From the NCBI GenBank assembly GCA_913058395.1, contig CAJXQI010000004.1:62001-126000 (forward strand): a DNA stretch of 64,000 bases. The letters run 5' to 3'. Of the stretch, positions 1 to 9,373 are shown piece after piece. This DNA is from an uncultured Colwellia sp. GTDB lineage: Bacteria; Pseudomonadota; Gammaproteobacteria; Enterobacterales; Alteromonadaceae. The first letter of the stretch is position 1; every line of letters starts with the position of its first letter. The notes under the pieces are model-generated. The model was not told the origin of the DNA. It did not search any database and worked only from the letters and a program-made list of their open reading frames with translations. The position numbers were made by a program, and so were the translations under genes.

Positions 1-705
1 TATCTCATGGGTTAAAACACTGACTAGGTCTTGCCATGCTTGCAATTGCGCTGATACGAGTTCGTTTTGAATATCTTGTAAACTAAATAATAGCTCTTGC
101 TGCTGTGCAAGTCTTATTTCCGTGGCGGCAACAGTTAATTGATGTTCAATACCGTCTATATTTAATTTTATTAGTTGGCGTTCTCCAGCCTGCATAGTTT
201 TTATTTGCTCTGGAAAGTGCGATCCAAATTGTGCCAAGTCATTCAGTCTAATTACGGGGGTTGTGCCAAATAGTCTTCTGGCACTATTGTTCCATAACGT
301 GATTTGGTTTTCTTGATTGAGGCTTATTAGTGGCACAGGAACATGTTCGACAACCGCTTTTAAATGCTTTAACTCTGTAACTTGTGCCGTTCTTGCTTTT
401 TGTAGGCGAGTTAAAATATCGGTAAAAGCGTGACCTAGTTCTTCAAAGCCTGCACCTACATTAGATAAGTCGAAACGTTGTGAGAAGTCAGCATAACGAG
501 CAGCATCAAAAAAACGCACTAACTCATTATTGGTTTTAGAAACAAAGTTTACCAATTCAATAAATTGGCAAATTAATAGCACTACTAGCAATATTGTTGC
601 CGCGTGATAACCCGAAGTTGTTACAGCTATTGTTAGTAATACTAAGGTCACCATTGCAGCGATTGTGCGAGCGATAATACGTAGAGAGAATTGTTTAAAG
701 CCCAT
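1..705 (-). CDS. Sensor histidine kinase, N-terminal 235 residues (runs off left edge)
   Basis: This reading frame opens at the ATG at 705 and is still open at base 1. The visible part has two adjacent membrane segments in roughly the first 50 residues, then a PAS-like region (containing WNNSARRLFGT), and ends just as the H-box begins: HEI is residues 233-235, so the phosphorylated His is at 233. The ATPase domain lies outside the window. The start overlaps the last 11 bases of the response regulator gene, so the two are almost certainly translationally coupled partners. Arrangement and H-box suit the NtrY/AtoS-like kinases that pair with sigma-54 activators. The signal sensed cannot be read from the sequence; control of the neighbouring exporter is inferred. 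Confidence 0.85.
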   Translation of the reverse strand, partial: MGFKQFSLRIIARTIAAMVTLVLLTIAVTTSGYHAATILLVVLLICQFIELVNFVSKTNNELVRFFDAARYADFSQRFDLSNVGAGFEELGHAFTDILTRLQKARTAQVTELKHLKAVVEHVPVPLISLNQENQITLWNNSARRLFGTTPVIRLNDLAQFGSHFPEQIKTMQAGERQLIKLNIDGIEHQLTVAATEIRLAQQQELLFSLQDIQNELVSAQLQAWQDLVSVLTHEI

Positions 706-2152
706 ACTTTTCCATCCTTCTGTATAAAGCTGCACGTGTTAAACCAAGTGCTTTAGCACAATGGCTGATATTGTAGCGATGTTTTTTTAGTGCCGCAGTT
801 ATCGCTTGTTTTTCCATTTCTTCTAAGGTTAACTCTTCAGTTAAATCGTTTTCCATATGAGCATTGGCAGGCAAAAATGCATTTGGGGCTTTATCTGTCA
901 TTTGATTAAAATTTTGCTGTGCTTTTTGCTCTAATTGAAAGTCACTAATTTGTAAGTCAGCATGCTCGGTTAGAATAACTGCACGCTCAATGGCATGGCG
1001 TAAAGCTCTAATGTTTCCTTGCCATGCCTCTTGCAGTAAAACTTGCTTGGTATCGCGTGTTAAGCTGTTAACTGACTTGTTATATTTTTTACTGTATAAA
1101 GCGATAAAATGCTCAGCAATTGGCACAATATCTTCTTTTCGTTCTCTCAGTGGCGGTAAATTAAGGGTCACAGTGTTTAATCGAAATAATAAATCTTGCC
1201 TAAATTTACTCTCATTATTTAGCACTTCCGGAGGAATGTTGGTAGCCGCGATCACTCTGACATTGAAAGGCTGCGCTTTATTACTGCCTAATGGTGTTAC
1301 TTGGCGTTGTTCAAGCACAGTTAATAATTTTGCTTGTAAGTAAAGCGGTAAGTTACCAATTTCATCTAAAAATAAAGTACCGCCATCAGCAGCTTTTAAT
1401 TTGCCAATACGGTCTTGCTGAGCACCGGTAAATGCCCCTTTTTTATGACCAAATAATTCACTTTCAAATAAGCTTTCTGAAATCGCACCTAAGTCAATCG
1501 ACATAAAAATATTGCGCGCACGCTGGCTTTGAGAGTGAATGTCGCGCGCTATTAGTTCTTTTCCGGTACCATTTTCACCTAAAATAAGGACATTGGCATC
1601 AGTTGGTGCTGCTTTATGGATTAGTGCGTGAACATCTTGCATTGGCTTAGATTGGCCAATGATCATTTGCTGCGTATGCTGATTACTAGCTTGTCCTGAG
1701 GTTTCCGCTAAGGTTTGTACCAAGGCTTGGTTAGTTACCTTTAATTGCGCCGCTTCAAACCGTGACTTTCCTAGTTGTACTGCCGTTGATAATGTCGCGA
1801 CAACTTTTTCGTTTTGCCATGGCTTGGCGATAAAGTCAGTAGCACCTTGTTTCATGGCATCGACAGCAATATCGACACCGCCATGTGCTGTGATCATCAC
1901 AACAATACTATTGGGTTTAATGACTAGAATCTCTTTTAGCCAATAAAAACCTTGTTCACCAGAGCTCTCACCTGGGCCAAAATTCATATCTAATAAAATA
2001 GCATCAAAATCATTTTCTTTAATGAGTTTAGGTATTTGTTCGGGGCGATTACATATGCTGACCTCTGAAAATTTACGATTTAGTAGTAATTTTCCTGCCA
2101 CCAATATGTCTTGGTCGTCATCAACGATGAGTATTTTTCCGTCTATTTTCAT
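695..2152 (-). CDS. Sigma-54-dependent response regulator (NtrC family)
   Basis: Three-domain activator. A receiver domain covers about residues 1-120, with acidic pocket DDD at 11-13 and probable phospho-Asp 55. The AAA+ sigma-54 interaction domain has Walker A GENGTGKE near 192-199 and the RNA-polymerase loop GAFTGA at 239-244. A C-terminal Fis-type helix-turn-helix ends in YRRMEKYGL. Presence of GAFTGA means it should truly activate sigma-54 promoters. I chose the ATG at 2152, which gives a normal receiver start (MKIDGKILIVDDD); a TTG at 2176 would add eight residues. It overlaps the kinase gene and is divergent from the ABC exporter operon, whose upstream DNA has a sigma-54 promoter match, so that operon is the probable target. 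Confidence 0.93.
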   Translation of the reverse strand: MKIDGKILIVDDDQDILVAGKLLLNRKFSEVSICNRPEQIPKLIKENDFDAILLDMNFGPGESSGEQGFYWLKEILVIKPNSIVVMITAHGGVDIAVDAMKQGATDFIAKPWQNEKVVATLSTAVQLGKSRFEAAQLKVTNQALVQTLAETSGQASNQHTQQMIIGQSKPMQDVHALIHKAAPTDANVLILGENGTGKELIARDIHSQSQRARNIFMSIDLGAISESLFESELFGHKKGAFTGAQQDRIGKLKAADGGTLFLDEIGNLPLYLQAKLLTVLEQRQVTPLGSNKAQPFNVRVIAATNIPPEVLNNESKFRQDLLFRLNTVTLNLPPLRERKEDIVPIAEHFIALYSKKYNKSVNSLTRDTKQVLLQEAWQGNIRALRHAIERAVILTEHADLQISDFQLEQKAQQNFNQMTDKAPNAFLPANAHMENDLTEELTLEEMEKQAITAALKKHRYNISHCAKALGLTRAALYRRMEKYGL

Positions 2153-2212
2153 TTTTATTTTGATGCTGTACAGCAAGTTAGGGAAACAAACTGTTCAATA
2201 ACGTACACCTAG

Positions 2213-2228
2213 TGTCCGAAAACGTACA
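2213..2228. promoter_or_regulatory. Imperfect inverted repeat, candidate activator (enhancer) site
   Basis: TGTCCG, four A, then CGTACA form an inverted repeat with one mismatch per arm. A further CGTACA lies at 2202-2207. The site is about 90 bases upstream of the proposed sigma-54 promoter, the usual distance for an NtrC-type enhancer, and sits close to the regulator gene, which would also allow autoregulation. Binding is inferred. Confidence 0.45.
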
Positions 2229-2314
2229 GTTTTTTGTTGGTTTTTATTTTTAATAGTAACAGCTGGATAGTATAAAACTGATTTAAAACAGTGGTTTGTG
2301 GGTTTTTATGATGA

Positions 2315-2330
2315 TTGGAACAAAAATTGT
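2315..2330 (+). promoter_or_regulatory. Candidate sigma-54 (-24/-12) promoter for the exporter operon
   Basis: TTGGAACAAAAATTGT matches the sigma-54 consensus TTGGCAC-N5-TTGC, with GG at 2317-2318 and, after exactly ten bases, G at 2329 (GT instead of GC at the -12 element). It is 44 bases upstream of the adaptor start codon and is divergent from a gene for a sigma-54 activator. The deviation at -12 is a common weaker form. Confidence 0.6.
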
Positions 2331-2373
2331 AATGTGTTTGTAACGATAATTTTTATACAGCGAAAGTAGGGTA

Positions 2374-3708
2374 ATGACACATTCACTAAAATCAGTCAGT
2401 GTTGATAATGCGAACACTACAACGAATAACGGCAATACCGCTGTCTCGGGCGCAGGAATGGATCGCAAGGTGATACGCAAAAAGTCGAAAACAAAACCAG
2501 TTTTATTGGCAGTCGCTATTATGGCAATTGTTGGCTTCGTTGGCTGGCAGTTTAGTCATAAGATAAGTGGTAAATCGCTCAGTGTTGATAGTAATCGTAT
2601 CGTTGTTTCAACTGTCGTATCGGGAACGTTTGAAGATTTTATTCCCGTACGTGGTCGCGTAGCACCTGCAAAAACAGTATTTCTTGATGCGATTGAAGGT
2701 GGCCGAGTTGAGCGTATTTTAGTTGAAGACGGTGCGCAATTAAGTGCCGGCAGCCTAATTGTAGAATTATCTAACGCCAGTTTACAATTGAATGTTTTAG
2801 GTAACGAAGCGCGCGTTGCTGAGCAACTAAATAACATGCGTTCAATTGAGCTTAGTCTTGAGCAGAATCGCCTGCGTCATAAAAGCAACATTATTGATAT
2901 TGAATATCAAATTAAATTATTGACTCGCCAATTGGCGCGCGAGCAAGAGTTAGTGACAAGCGGCGCGGTAAGTCAATCAGCATTTGATGACACAAAAGAT
3001 ACCCTCAATTGGTACCAACAGCGCCTGTTAGTTACTCAAGAAAGCCAAACTTCAGATACTCGTATGCAAGAAGAACAACTCAAGTTCTTAAAAGCGACTA
3101 GCCAACGTTTAGAAAGTAATTTAGAAATATCACGACAAAATCTAGACAACATGAATGTGAAAGCCCCCGTAAACGGTAAGTTATCTGGCTTTAATATTGA
3201 AATAGGCCAAAGTATTGGCCGTGGTGAACGCTTAGGGCAAATTGATACTCCCAATGATTATAAAGTTACCGCCTATATTGATGAGTTCTACTTAGGTCGC
3301 GTTGATATTGGTCAGCGAGCAGTATTTAAAGAATACCAATTAACTATTAAGAAAATTTACCCACAAGTACAAAATGGCCAATTTGAGGTAGATTTTGCTT
3401 TTGTTGGTGAACAGCCTAGCGGTATTCGTCGCGGACAAACAATTCAGACAAAACTAACACTTGGTGATGCAAGTAAAGCGGTACTTATTCCAAACGGTGC
3501 TTTTTATCAAGATACTGGCGGCAACTGGATTTTTGTTGTTACCGAAAGTGGTGATGAAGCGGTACGTCGGCCAGTGCGCTTAGGGCGTCGTAATAATCAA
3601 TTTATTGAAGTACTGGAAGGTTTAGAAGTAGGCGAGCAAGTCGTTACTAGTCCGTACAGTAGTTACCAAGACATGCAACATTTAAAACTTAACACTAGTA
3701 CAAATTAA
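2374..3708 (+). CDS. HlyD/MacA-like periplasmic adaptor of an ABC exporter
   Basis: A 444-residue membrane-fusion protein. It has a cytoplasmic N-terminus of about 40 residues, one membrane anchor at about 42-60, then a periplasmic part with a lipoyl/barrel-sandwich half (VSGTFEDFIPVRGRVAP), a long helical hairpin (about 140-270) and a beta-barrel/membrane-proximal end. It would bridge the inner-membrane permease encoded downstream to an outer-membrane channel; no TolC-like gene is in the window. It starts at the ATG at 2374 behind AAAGTAGGG. It is the first gene of a three-gene operon with the ATPase and permease. Exported substrate is unknown; MacAB-like systems export peptides, macrolides or lipids. 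Confidence 0.9.
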   Translation: MTHSLKSVSVDNANTTTNNGNTAVSGAGMDRKVIRKKSKTKPVLLAVAIMAIVGFVGWQFSHKISGKSLSVDSNRIVVSTVVSGTFEDFIPVRGRVAPAKTVFLDAIEGGRVERILVEDGAQLSAGSLIVELSNASLQLNVLGNEARVAEQLNNMRSIELSLEQNRLRHKSNIIDIEYQIKLLTRQLAREQELVTSGAVSQSAFDDTKDTLNWYQQRLLVTQESQTSDTRMQEEQLKFLKATSQRLESNLEISRQNLDNMNVKAPVNGKLSGFNIEIGQSIGRGERLGQIDTPNDYKVTAYIDEFYLGRVDIGQRAVFKEYQLTIKKIYPQVQNGQFEVDFAFVGEQPSGIRRGQTIQTKLTLGDASKAVLIPNGAFYQDTGGNWIFVVTESGDEAVRRPVRLGRRNNQFIEVLEGLEVGEQVVTSPYSSYQDMQHLKLNTSTN

Positions 3709-3788
3709 CTCGACCAAACTAACGAAAGAACATTTAGCAGCAAAGCATAGCCAGCTATCAATCAAATTTATAAAAATAGGACTTTATT

Positions 3789-4469
3789 ATGTTGAAACTT
3801 CACAACTTATCACGCGTTTATCAAACTGACGATGTTGAAACAATGGCATTAAATAATGTGAACATTGAAATTGCTCAAGGAGAATTTGTTGCCATTATGG
3901 GGCCTTCTGGCTGTGGTAAATCTACCTTATTAAACACAATTGGCATGTTAGATACGCCAAGTAGTGGTGAGTACTGGTTTAATGGTGAAGATGTTTCTGG
4001 CTATTCTGAAGCACAACTTGCGGTGATCAGAAAACAGAGTATTGGTTTTATTTTTCAAAACTTTAATTTAATTGATGAATTAACTGTTGCTGAAAATATC
4101 GAACTGGCTTTGCTTTACCACGATATTCCGGCAAGTGAGCGAAAACAGCGCGTTTCAACGGTTATGGACAAAGTAGGTATTGCGCATCGTGCCAAGCATA
4201 TGCCAAGCCAATTATCGGGCGGCCAGCAACAAAGGGTGGCAGTAGCTCGTGCCGTGGTGGGAGATCAAAAAATGATTCTAGCAGATGAGCCAACCGGAAA
4301 CTTAGATAGCGGGCATGGCCAAGAGGTTATGGAAATGCTGCAAGCCTTAAATGACGAAGGCACCACTATTGTGATGGTAACGCACAGCCCTGCACACGCA
4401 GATTACGCAAAACGGACAATTAACTTGTTTGATGGTCACGTTGTTACTGAAAGCGTTAAGGCCGCTTAG
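3789..4469 (+). CDS. ABC transporter ATP-binding protein (MacB/LolD family)
   Basis: A 226-residue stand-alone nucleotide-binding subunit with all expected motifs: Walker A GPSGCGKST (38-46), Q-loop FIFQN (about 88-92), signature LSGGQQQRVAVAR (about 143), Walker B with DEPTGNLDSG (about 167-176), and H-loop VTHS (about 199). Sequence type is that of the LolD/MacB/FtsE group that powers mechanotransmission with FtsX-like permeases. It is located 80 bases after the adaptor and 8 bases before the permease, so it belongs to the same transcript. It acts at the cytoplasmic face of the inner membrane. Confidence 0.95.
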   Translation: MLKLHNLSRVYQTDDVETMALNNVNIEIAQGEFVAIMGPSGCGKSTLLNTIGMLDTPSSGEYWFNGEDVSGYSEAQLAVIRKQSIGFIFQNFNLIDELTVAENIELALLYHDIPASERKQRVSTVMDKVGIAHRAKHMPSQLSGGQQQRVAVARAVVGDQKMILADEPTGNLDSGHGQEVMEMLQALNDEGTTIVMVTHSPAHADYAKRTINLFDGHVVTESVKAA

Positions 4470-4477
4470 GAGGCATT

Positions 4478-7003
4478 ATGTTTAAAAATTACTTAATTAC
4501 CGCATGGCGTAATATCATCAAAAATGGTGTTTTTTCAGCGATTAATATTTTTGGTTTATCCATTGCTTTGATGAGCTGTATTTTAATCATGCTGTTTGTT
4601 AAAGAAGAAATGGGTTTTGATAAATGGTTAAAAGACAATGACAGATTAGTGCGTATGCACACTGCCTACACGATGCCAGACAGAGCACCATTTTTAACTG
4701 TGCGTTCGGCAGGGCGAATGATGGAAGCCATTCGTGACTATGCTAAAAACGAAATAGAAACGGGTGTACGTTTAATACAATGGTCATTAACCGTTCGCAA
4801 AGACGATAACGCCTTTGATGAAGCTATTACGTTGGCCGATGGTAGCTTTTTTGATGTTTTTGATCTGCCATTTGTACATGGCTCGAGAGCCACATCGTTT
4901 AATCAACCAATGAACTTGTTAGTCACCGAAGAGTTTGCCAAGAAATATTTTGGTCGCACCGACGTGATCGGTGAAACCTTAACGGTTTGTTGTGTTGGTC
5001 GTAACCCTCCTAGCGATGTGAGAATTACTGGTGTACTAAAAGATTTACCCGATGAGACACATTTGAATATCAATATGCTGTTCTATTTACAGCCAGCACT
5101 GTTTCCACCAAATAATAATATATTAGATACTTGGACGAGTGTGAATGTATATACCTACTTCAAACTGAATGCAGGTATAACACCTATGCAGTTGCAAGAG
5201 CGTATTGATTACTGGATGAATAATGAAAGCCCGTTAGTTGAAATGTCTAAAGATCTACTAGGGGAGCAAAGTAACGGTATGCAAGTCACTGACTTTGCAA
5301 GACAGCCTGTTATGAAAGTCACTGACTTACATCTTAATGCCAAAAAGCATGCGGGGAATATTGGAGATATTACGCCGATGGGCGATCAGGAAATGATTAA
5401 TACCTTTACCGTGGTTGCTTTTCTCGTGCTAATGATTGCGTGTATTAATTTTATGAACCTATCAACTGCAAAGGCCAGTAAGCGAGCGAAAGAAGTAGCA
5501 ATGCGCAAAGTACTGGGTGCAAGCCGTTTGCAAGTGGCTATACAGTTTTTAAGTGAAGCGATAGTGATTGTTTTTGTTGCGTTACTGTTTGCTATTGCTG
5601 CGTCAGAATTAGTCTTACCTATTTATAATGATATCTTAGGTAAACAATTGGCACTAAGACTGTTTAATGAACCTGATTTGTTATTGTCGCTTATTGTTGT
5701 TGCTACGGTTGTTGGTATTGGCGCTGGAATCTATCCTGCGATATATCTTTCTCGGTTTCTACCGGGCCATATTTTAAAGTCGAGCAAAAGTGGTGAATCT
5801 GGAAATTCAGCTAAATTACGTAGTGTGTTAGTCGTATTTCAATTTACTACGTCAATCGTACTAGTTATTGCTACCTTGGTTGTTTATGGGCAAACACTGT
5901 ATTCAAATTCTGTTGATGTTGGCTATCAAAGTGACAATAAGCTTGTGTTAAATGTTCGTCCGGCCCGAGAAAATTTGCCGAGCTTAAAGCAAGAATTGTT
6001 AAATATTCCAGAAATAACCTCAGTAACATTTTCATCGGAAGCACCTACACAAGATAATGAAAACAATAACCAATTTACCTTGTTAGGGACTGGTGAAGAT
6101 GGAAAAAAGGTTGAACCGGCGTTACTCAATTATCACAATATGGACTATGGCTTTTTTGAAGCTTATAAAGTTCAGCCTATTGCTGGGCGTCTATTTGATG
6201 AAAACTATGGTAGTGATCAAATGACCTCTGTTGAAAGTGACACTATTGAACCAGGGCAAGCTAGTGTTATTTTAAATGAAAGTGCACTAACTAAGTTAGG
6301 TTTTAGCAGCGCCGAGGAAGTTATTGGCCGAACTTTATTGTTAGGCGAGCAGCAACTGAATGTGATTGGTGTGATCCCTGACATTCATTTTAGATCCATT
6401 AAATTTGGTATTAGAGCAAGCGCTTATATGCTTAATTCTGATCGCTTTCAGGTGGCTAATCTAACCGTGAATTCCGAGCTATTAAACTCTGATAAGTCAG
6501 CTGAAATTATTAGCAAAATTGAGCAAGTATGGAAAACGAATGTGCCATTACAACCGATTAATTTACAGTTTCTTTCGGAAATGATGCAAGCACAATATCA
6601 AGATGAACTAACAACGGCTCAACTATTTTTAGCATTTTCAGTGCTTGCCATAATTATCGCATGCTTAGGTTTATATGGCTTGTCCGCCTTTACCGTAGAA
6701 CGTCGCACGAAAGAAATAGGTATTCGAAAGGTAATGGGGGCGAGTGTTAAAGATATCGTTAAATTATTGATTTGGCAGTTTTCTAAACCTGTTGCTTTAG
6801 CAAATATTATTGCCTGGCCTATCGCAGCATACGCCATGTTAACTTGGTTAGAGTCGTTTCCTTATCGAATCGATCAAGTTTGGTTAATACCTATTTGCTT
6901 ATCCGTCGGTACATTATCATTATTTATTGCTTGGTTCACCGTCGGTACCAATGCAGCGAAAGTTGCTCGTAAAAATCCAATAAGTTCTTTACGTTATGAG
7001 TAA
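4478..7003 (+). CDS. ABC transporter permease with two MacB-PCD/FtsX modules
   Basis: An 841-residue inner-membrane protein. The first membrane segment is at about 21-41, followed by a periplasmic MacB-PCD domain and three membrane segments starting near 309. The boundary motif MRKVLGASR is near 345. A second module repeats the plan: membrane segment near 453, periplasmic domain, then three C-terminal segments with the matching motif IGIRKVMGAS near 746. This double FtsX layout is that of the long permeases found with separate MacB-type ATPases in Bacteroidetes and gammaproteobacteria, rather than of E. coli MacB. AGGAGG lies just before the ATG. It is the last gene of the exporter operon. 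Confidence 0.92.
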   Translation: MFKNYLITAWRNIIKNGVFSAINIFGLSIALMSCILIMLFVKEEMGFDKWLKDNDRLVRMHTAYTMPDRAPFLTVRSAGRMMEAIRDYAKNEIETGVRLIQWSLTVRKDDNAFDEAITLADGSFFDVFDLPFVHGSRATSFNQPMNLLVTEEFAKKYFGRTDVIGETLTVCCVGRNPPSDVRITGVLKDLPDETHLNINMLFYLQPALFPPNNNILDTWTSVNVYTYFKLNAGITPMQLQERIDYWMNNESPLVEMSKDLLGEQSNGMQVTDFARQPVMKVTDLHLNAKKHAGNIGDITPMGDQEMINTFTVVAFLVLMIACINFMNLSTAKASKRAKEVAMRKVLGASRLQVAIQFLSEAIVIVFVALLFAIAASELVLPIYNDILGKQLALRLFNEPDLLLSLIVVATVVGIGAGIYPAIYLSRFLPGHILKSSKSGESGNSAKLRSVLVVFQFTTSIVLVIATLVVYGQTLYSNSVDVGYQSDNKLVLNVRPARENLPSLKQELLNIPEITSVTFSSEAPTQDNENNNQFTLLGTGEDGKKVEPALLNYHNMDYGFFEAYKVQPIAGRLFDENYGSDQMTSVESDTIEPGQASVILNESALTKLGFSSAEEVIGRTLLLGEQQLNVIGVIPDIHFRSIKFGIRASAYMLNSDRFQVANLTVNSELLNSDKSAEIISKIEQVWKTNVPLQPINLQFLSEMMQAQYQDELTTAQLFLAFSVLAIIIACLGLYGLSAFTVERRTKEIGIRKVMGASVKDIVKLLIWQFSKPVALANIIAWPIAAYAMLTWLESFPYRIDQVWLIPICLSVGTLSLFIAWFTVGTNAAKVARKNPISSLRYE

Positions 7004-7045
7004 GTGTATTTAGCTTATTTTAATACTCAACTCATTTTAAGTACA

Positions 7046-7071
7046 AAAAAACCGCTCAATGAGCGGTTTTT
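7046..7071. terminator. Bidirectional rho-independent terminator
   Basis: The arms ACCGCTC (7051-7057) and GAGCGGT (7061-7067) are extended by A and T runs on either side. It lies between the convergent exporter permease and metK, and can end transcription from both. Confidence 0.88.
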
Positions 7072-7120
7072 ATATTTAGATAAAACTAAGTAGTGATTTT
7101 CATTTAATCAATTACTAAGC

Positions 7121-8308
7121 TTAGATGCCAGCAGACAGACGAAGTGCTTCAGCTCTATCTGTTTTTTCCCAGCTAAAGGCTGTGAACGTATCATCACCAA
7201 CGGTCATTTCAAATGGTTCGCGACCAAAGTGACCGTATGCCGCTGTTTGGCGATACATTGGGTGAAGAAGGTCTAACATTTTAGTGATGCCGTATGGACG
7301 AAGGTCAAAATGTTCACGTACTAATTCAACCAAACGTTCTTCAGACACTTTACCTGTGCCAAATGAATCAATTGAAATTGACGTTGGCTCTGCAACACCA
7401 ATTGCGTAAGAAATTTGAATTTCACAACGATCAGCTAAACCTGCAGCAACAATGTTTTTGGCAACATAACGGCCAGCGTATGCAGCACTACGATCAACTT
7501 TTGATGGATCTTTACCAGAGAAAGCACCACCACCGTGACGAGCCATGCCGCCATAAGTATCAACAATAATTTTACGACCAGTTAAGCCACAATCACCAAC
7601 TGGGCCGCCGATAACGAATCGGCCAGTAGGGTTAATATGGTATTTAGTTTCAGCTGTTAATAGCTCTTCTGGTAATACATGCTTAATAATGTTTTCCATT
7701 ACCGCATTGACCAAATCATCTTGTTTGATATCAGGGTTATGCTGAGTTGAAAGTACAACAGTATCAATCGCTACTGGTTTATTATCTTCATAGATAAAAG
7801 TAACTTGAGATTTAGCGTCAGGACGTAACCAAGGTAAAACACCTGATTTACGCGCTTCAGCTTGACGCTCAACTAAACGGTGAGAATAGTATAAAGGTGC
7901 AGGCATTAACGTTGGTGTTTCGTTAGTTGCGTAACCAAACATTAAACCTTGGTCACCAGCGCCTTGTTCTTCAGGGCTAGTACGGTCAACACCTTGAGCA
8001 ATTTCAGGAGATTGTTGGCCGATTAAGTTCATAATGCCACAGGTTTCACCATCAAAACCAACATCAGATGAAGTGTAACCAATTTCACTAATTACGTTGC
8101 GGGTTAGCTTTTCTAAATCAACCCAAGCGTTAGTTGAAACTTCACCAGAAATAATGGCAACACCAGTCTTAACCATAGTTTCACAAGCAACGCGCGCATT
8201 TTTATCTTTAGCAATAATTGCATCTAATACCGCATCAGAAATTTGATCGGCAATTTTATCTGGATGTCCTTCTGATACTGACTCAGAAGTAAAAAGGTGT
8301 GTAGACAT
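7121..8308 (-). CDS. metK: S-adenosylmethionine synthetase
   Basis: Makes S-adenosylmethionine from methionine and ATP. The 395-residue length is typical for the family. It opens with the canonical [19 protein letters not shown] segment, has the signature [15 protein letters not shown], and the P-loop-like [16 protein letters not shown]. The start at 8308 is preceded by AGAGGG. murI is upstream on the same strand but 188 bases away, and that gap holds MetJ-box-like repeats and a plausible promoter, so metK appears to be regulated separately by methionine supply. Cytoplasmic, essential housekeeping enzyme. Confidence 0.98.
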   Translation of the reverse strand: MSTHLFTSESVSEGHPDKIADQISDAVLDAIIAKDKNARVACETMVKTGVAIISGEVSTNAWVDLEKLTRNVISEIGYTSSDVGFDGETCGIMNLIGQQSPEIAQGVDRTSPEEQGAGDQGLMFGYATNETPTLMPAPLYYSHRLVERQAEARKSGVLPWLRPDAKSQVTFIYEDNKPVAIDTVVLSTQHNPDIKQDDLVNAVMENIIKHVLPEELLTAETKYHINPTGRFVIGGPVGDCGLTGRKIIVDTYGGMARHGGGAFSGKDPSKVDRSAAYAGRYVAKNIVAAGLADRCEIQISYAIGVAEPTSISIDSFGTGKVSEERLVELVREHFDLRPYGITKMLDLLHPMYRQTAAYGHFGREPFEMTVGDDTFTAFSWEKTDRAEALRLSAGI

Positions 8309-8359
8309 AAACCCTCTGTATAAATTAACTGAAAAACAATAACTGTTTTTAATGGCGAC

Positions 8360-8388
8360 ATTCTAACTGTTTAGTTAACACTTGCCTA
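8360..8388 (-). promoter_or_regulatory. Candidate sigma-70 promoter of metK
   Basis: On the minus strand TAGGCA (8388-8383) and TAGAAT (8365-8360) are separated by exactly 17 bases, about 50 bases upstream of the metK start. Both hexamers match the consensus at four or more positions. Prediction only. Confidence 0.45.
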
Positions 8389-8395
8389 GAGTTTT

Positions 8396-8419
8396 TTACG
8401 CCTAGATGGCTAAACGTCT
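8396..8419. promoter_or_regulatory. Tandem MetJ-box-like 8-mers upstream of metK
   Basis: Three adjacent 8-mers, TTACGCCT, AGATGGCT and AAACGTCT, match the palindromic MetJ box AGACGTCT at 5, 6 and 7 of 8 positions. MetJ binds such tandem boxes with SAM as corepressor and is known to control metK in gammaproteobacteria. The boxes sit just upstream of the proposed -35 element. No metJ gene is in the window. Confidence 0.5.
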
Positions 8420-8496
8420 TTGAGCTGAGTCAAATTCATAGCAAATTCTTTCAATTATTCTAGAGTTATTCTGTATTCTAGCGCAAAAAAATAAAT

Positions 8497-9351
8497 TTAA
8501 GGAAATTTATGCAGAGAAAGTGGCTGTTGCCAAATGTGTGAAAAAAGTCGTTGTTGTGTGGAACAACTCTTCGAACTATAAAAGGTCGTTGCACCGTCAG
8601 TATTAGTATTATTGATTAACTGATGCAATGCTAACTGTCGCTGTAGCTGCTCAGTTACGGGCAATGCCGTTTCCATGATAACCACGTCATTACCGCAAAT
8701 ATCACTAATCACTTCTTTTACTAATGGGTAATGGGTGCAGCCTAGCACGATGGTATCGACACCTTTAGCCATTAACGGCTGCAAATAAGCGGTCAGTAAT
8801 AATTTGCAGTCGGCAGAGTTCTTTTTATCATGTTCGATTAATTCAACTAAGCCTGGGCAAGGTTGAATATACACTTCAGTATTATGCTTATATTGCTCTA
8901 CTAAGGCTAAAAAACGCTGATTTTCTGCTGTTGCCTTGGTAACCAATATCGCAACTTTTTTATGTTGGCTGATATTTACCGCAGGTTTAATTGCCGGCTC
9001 AACGCCGATAACAGGAATAGAGATAGTTTTTCGTAGCTGATCAATGGCGTTAACGGTTGCGGTATTGCAAGCAACAACAATCGCTTTAGCGTTTTTTTCC
9101 ACAAACCAATCAGCTATTTCATTTACTCGTTGTTGAATAAATGCAGCCGACTTCTCACCGTAAGGTGCATTTAATGTATCTGCAACATAAAGCAAATCTT
9201 CATGGGGTAATTGCTGCTTAATACAGTGCATAATAGATAAGCCACCAATGCCAGAATCGAAAATACCTATCGGTTGATTATTGATATTTTTCTGCTTCAC
9301 TAAATCGTTAGTGATAAAAGTGTGAGTGTTTGCTTTTGGCTGTGTGGGCAT
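8497..9351 (-). CDS. murI: Glutamate racemase
   Basis: Interconverts L- and D-glutamate for peptidoglycan. The 284-residue protein has the family motifs: FDSGIGGLS with the catalytic Asp-Ser, APYGEKS, first catalytic Cys in VVACNTAT, and second catalytic Cys in VLGCTHYPL. About 25 residues precede the usual IGIFDSG start; no better internal start is evident. It stands alone on the minus strand, upstream of metK, with a MITE-like element directly on its 5' side, so its promoter may lie in or be displaced by that element. Confidence 0.95.
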   Translation of the reverse strand: MPTQPKANTHTFITNDLVKQKNINNQPIGIFDSGIGGLSIMHCIKQQLPHEDLLYVADTLNAPYGEKSAAFIQQRVNEIADWFVEKNAKAIVVACNTATVNAIDQLRKTISIPVIGVEPAIKPAVNISQHKKVAILVTKATAENQRFLALVEQYKHNTEVYIQPCPGLVELIEHDKKNSADCKLLLTAYLQPLMAKGVDTIVLGCTHYPLVKEVISDICGNDVVIMETALPVTEQLQRQLALHQLINNTNTDGATTFYSSKSCSTQQRLFSHIWQQPLSLHKFP

Positions 9352-9373
9352 TAAGTCTACGTAGGTTAAGAGC

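Noticed and set aside
990-1343. Plus-strand 117-codon frame
   Set aside because: Antisense shadow of the sigma-54 response regulator, whose motifs cover the same bases.
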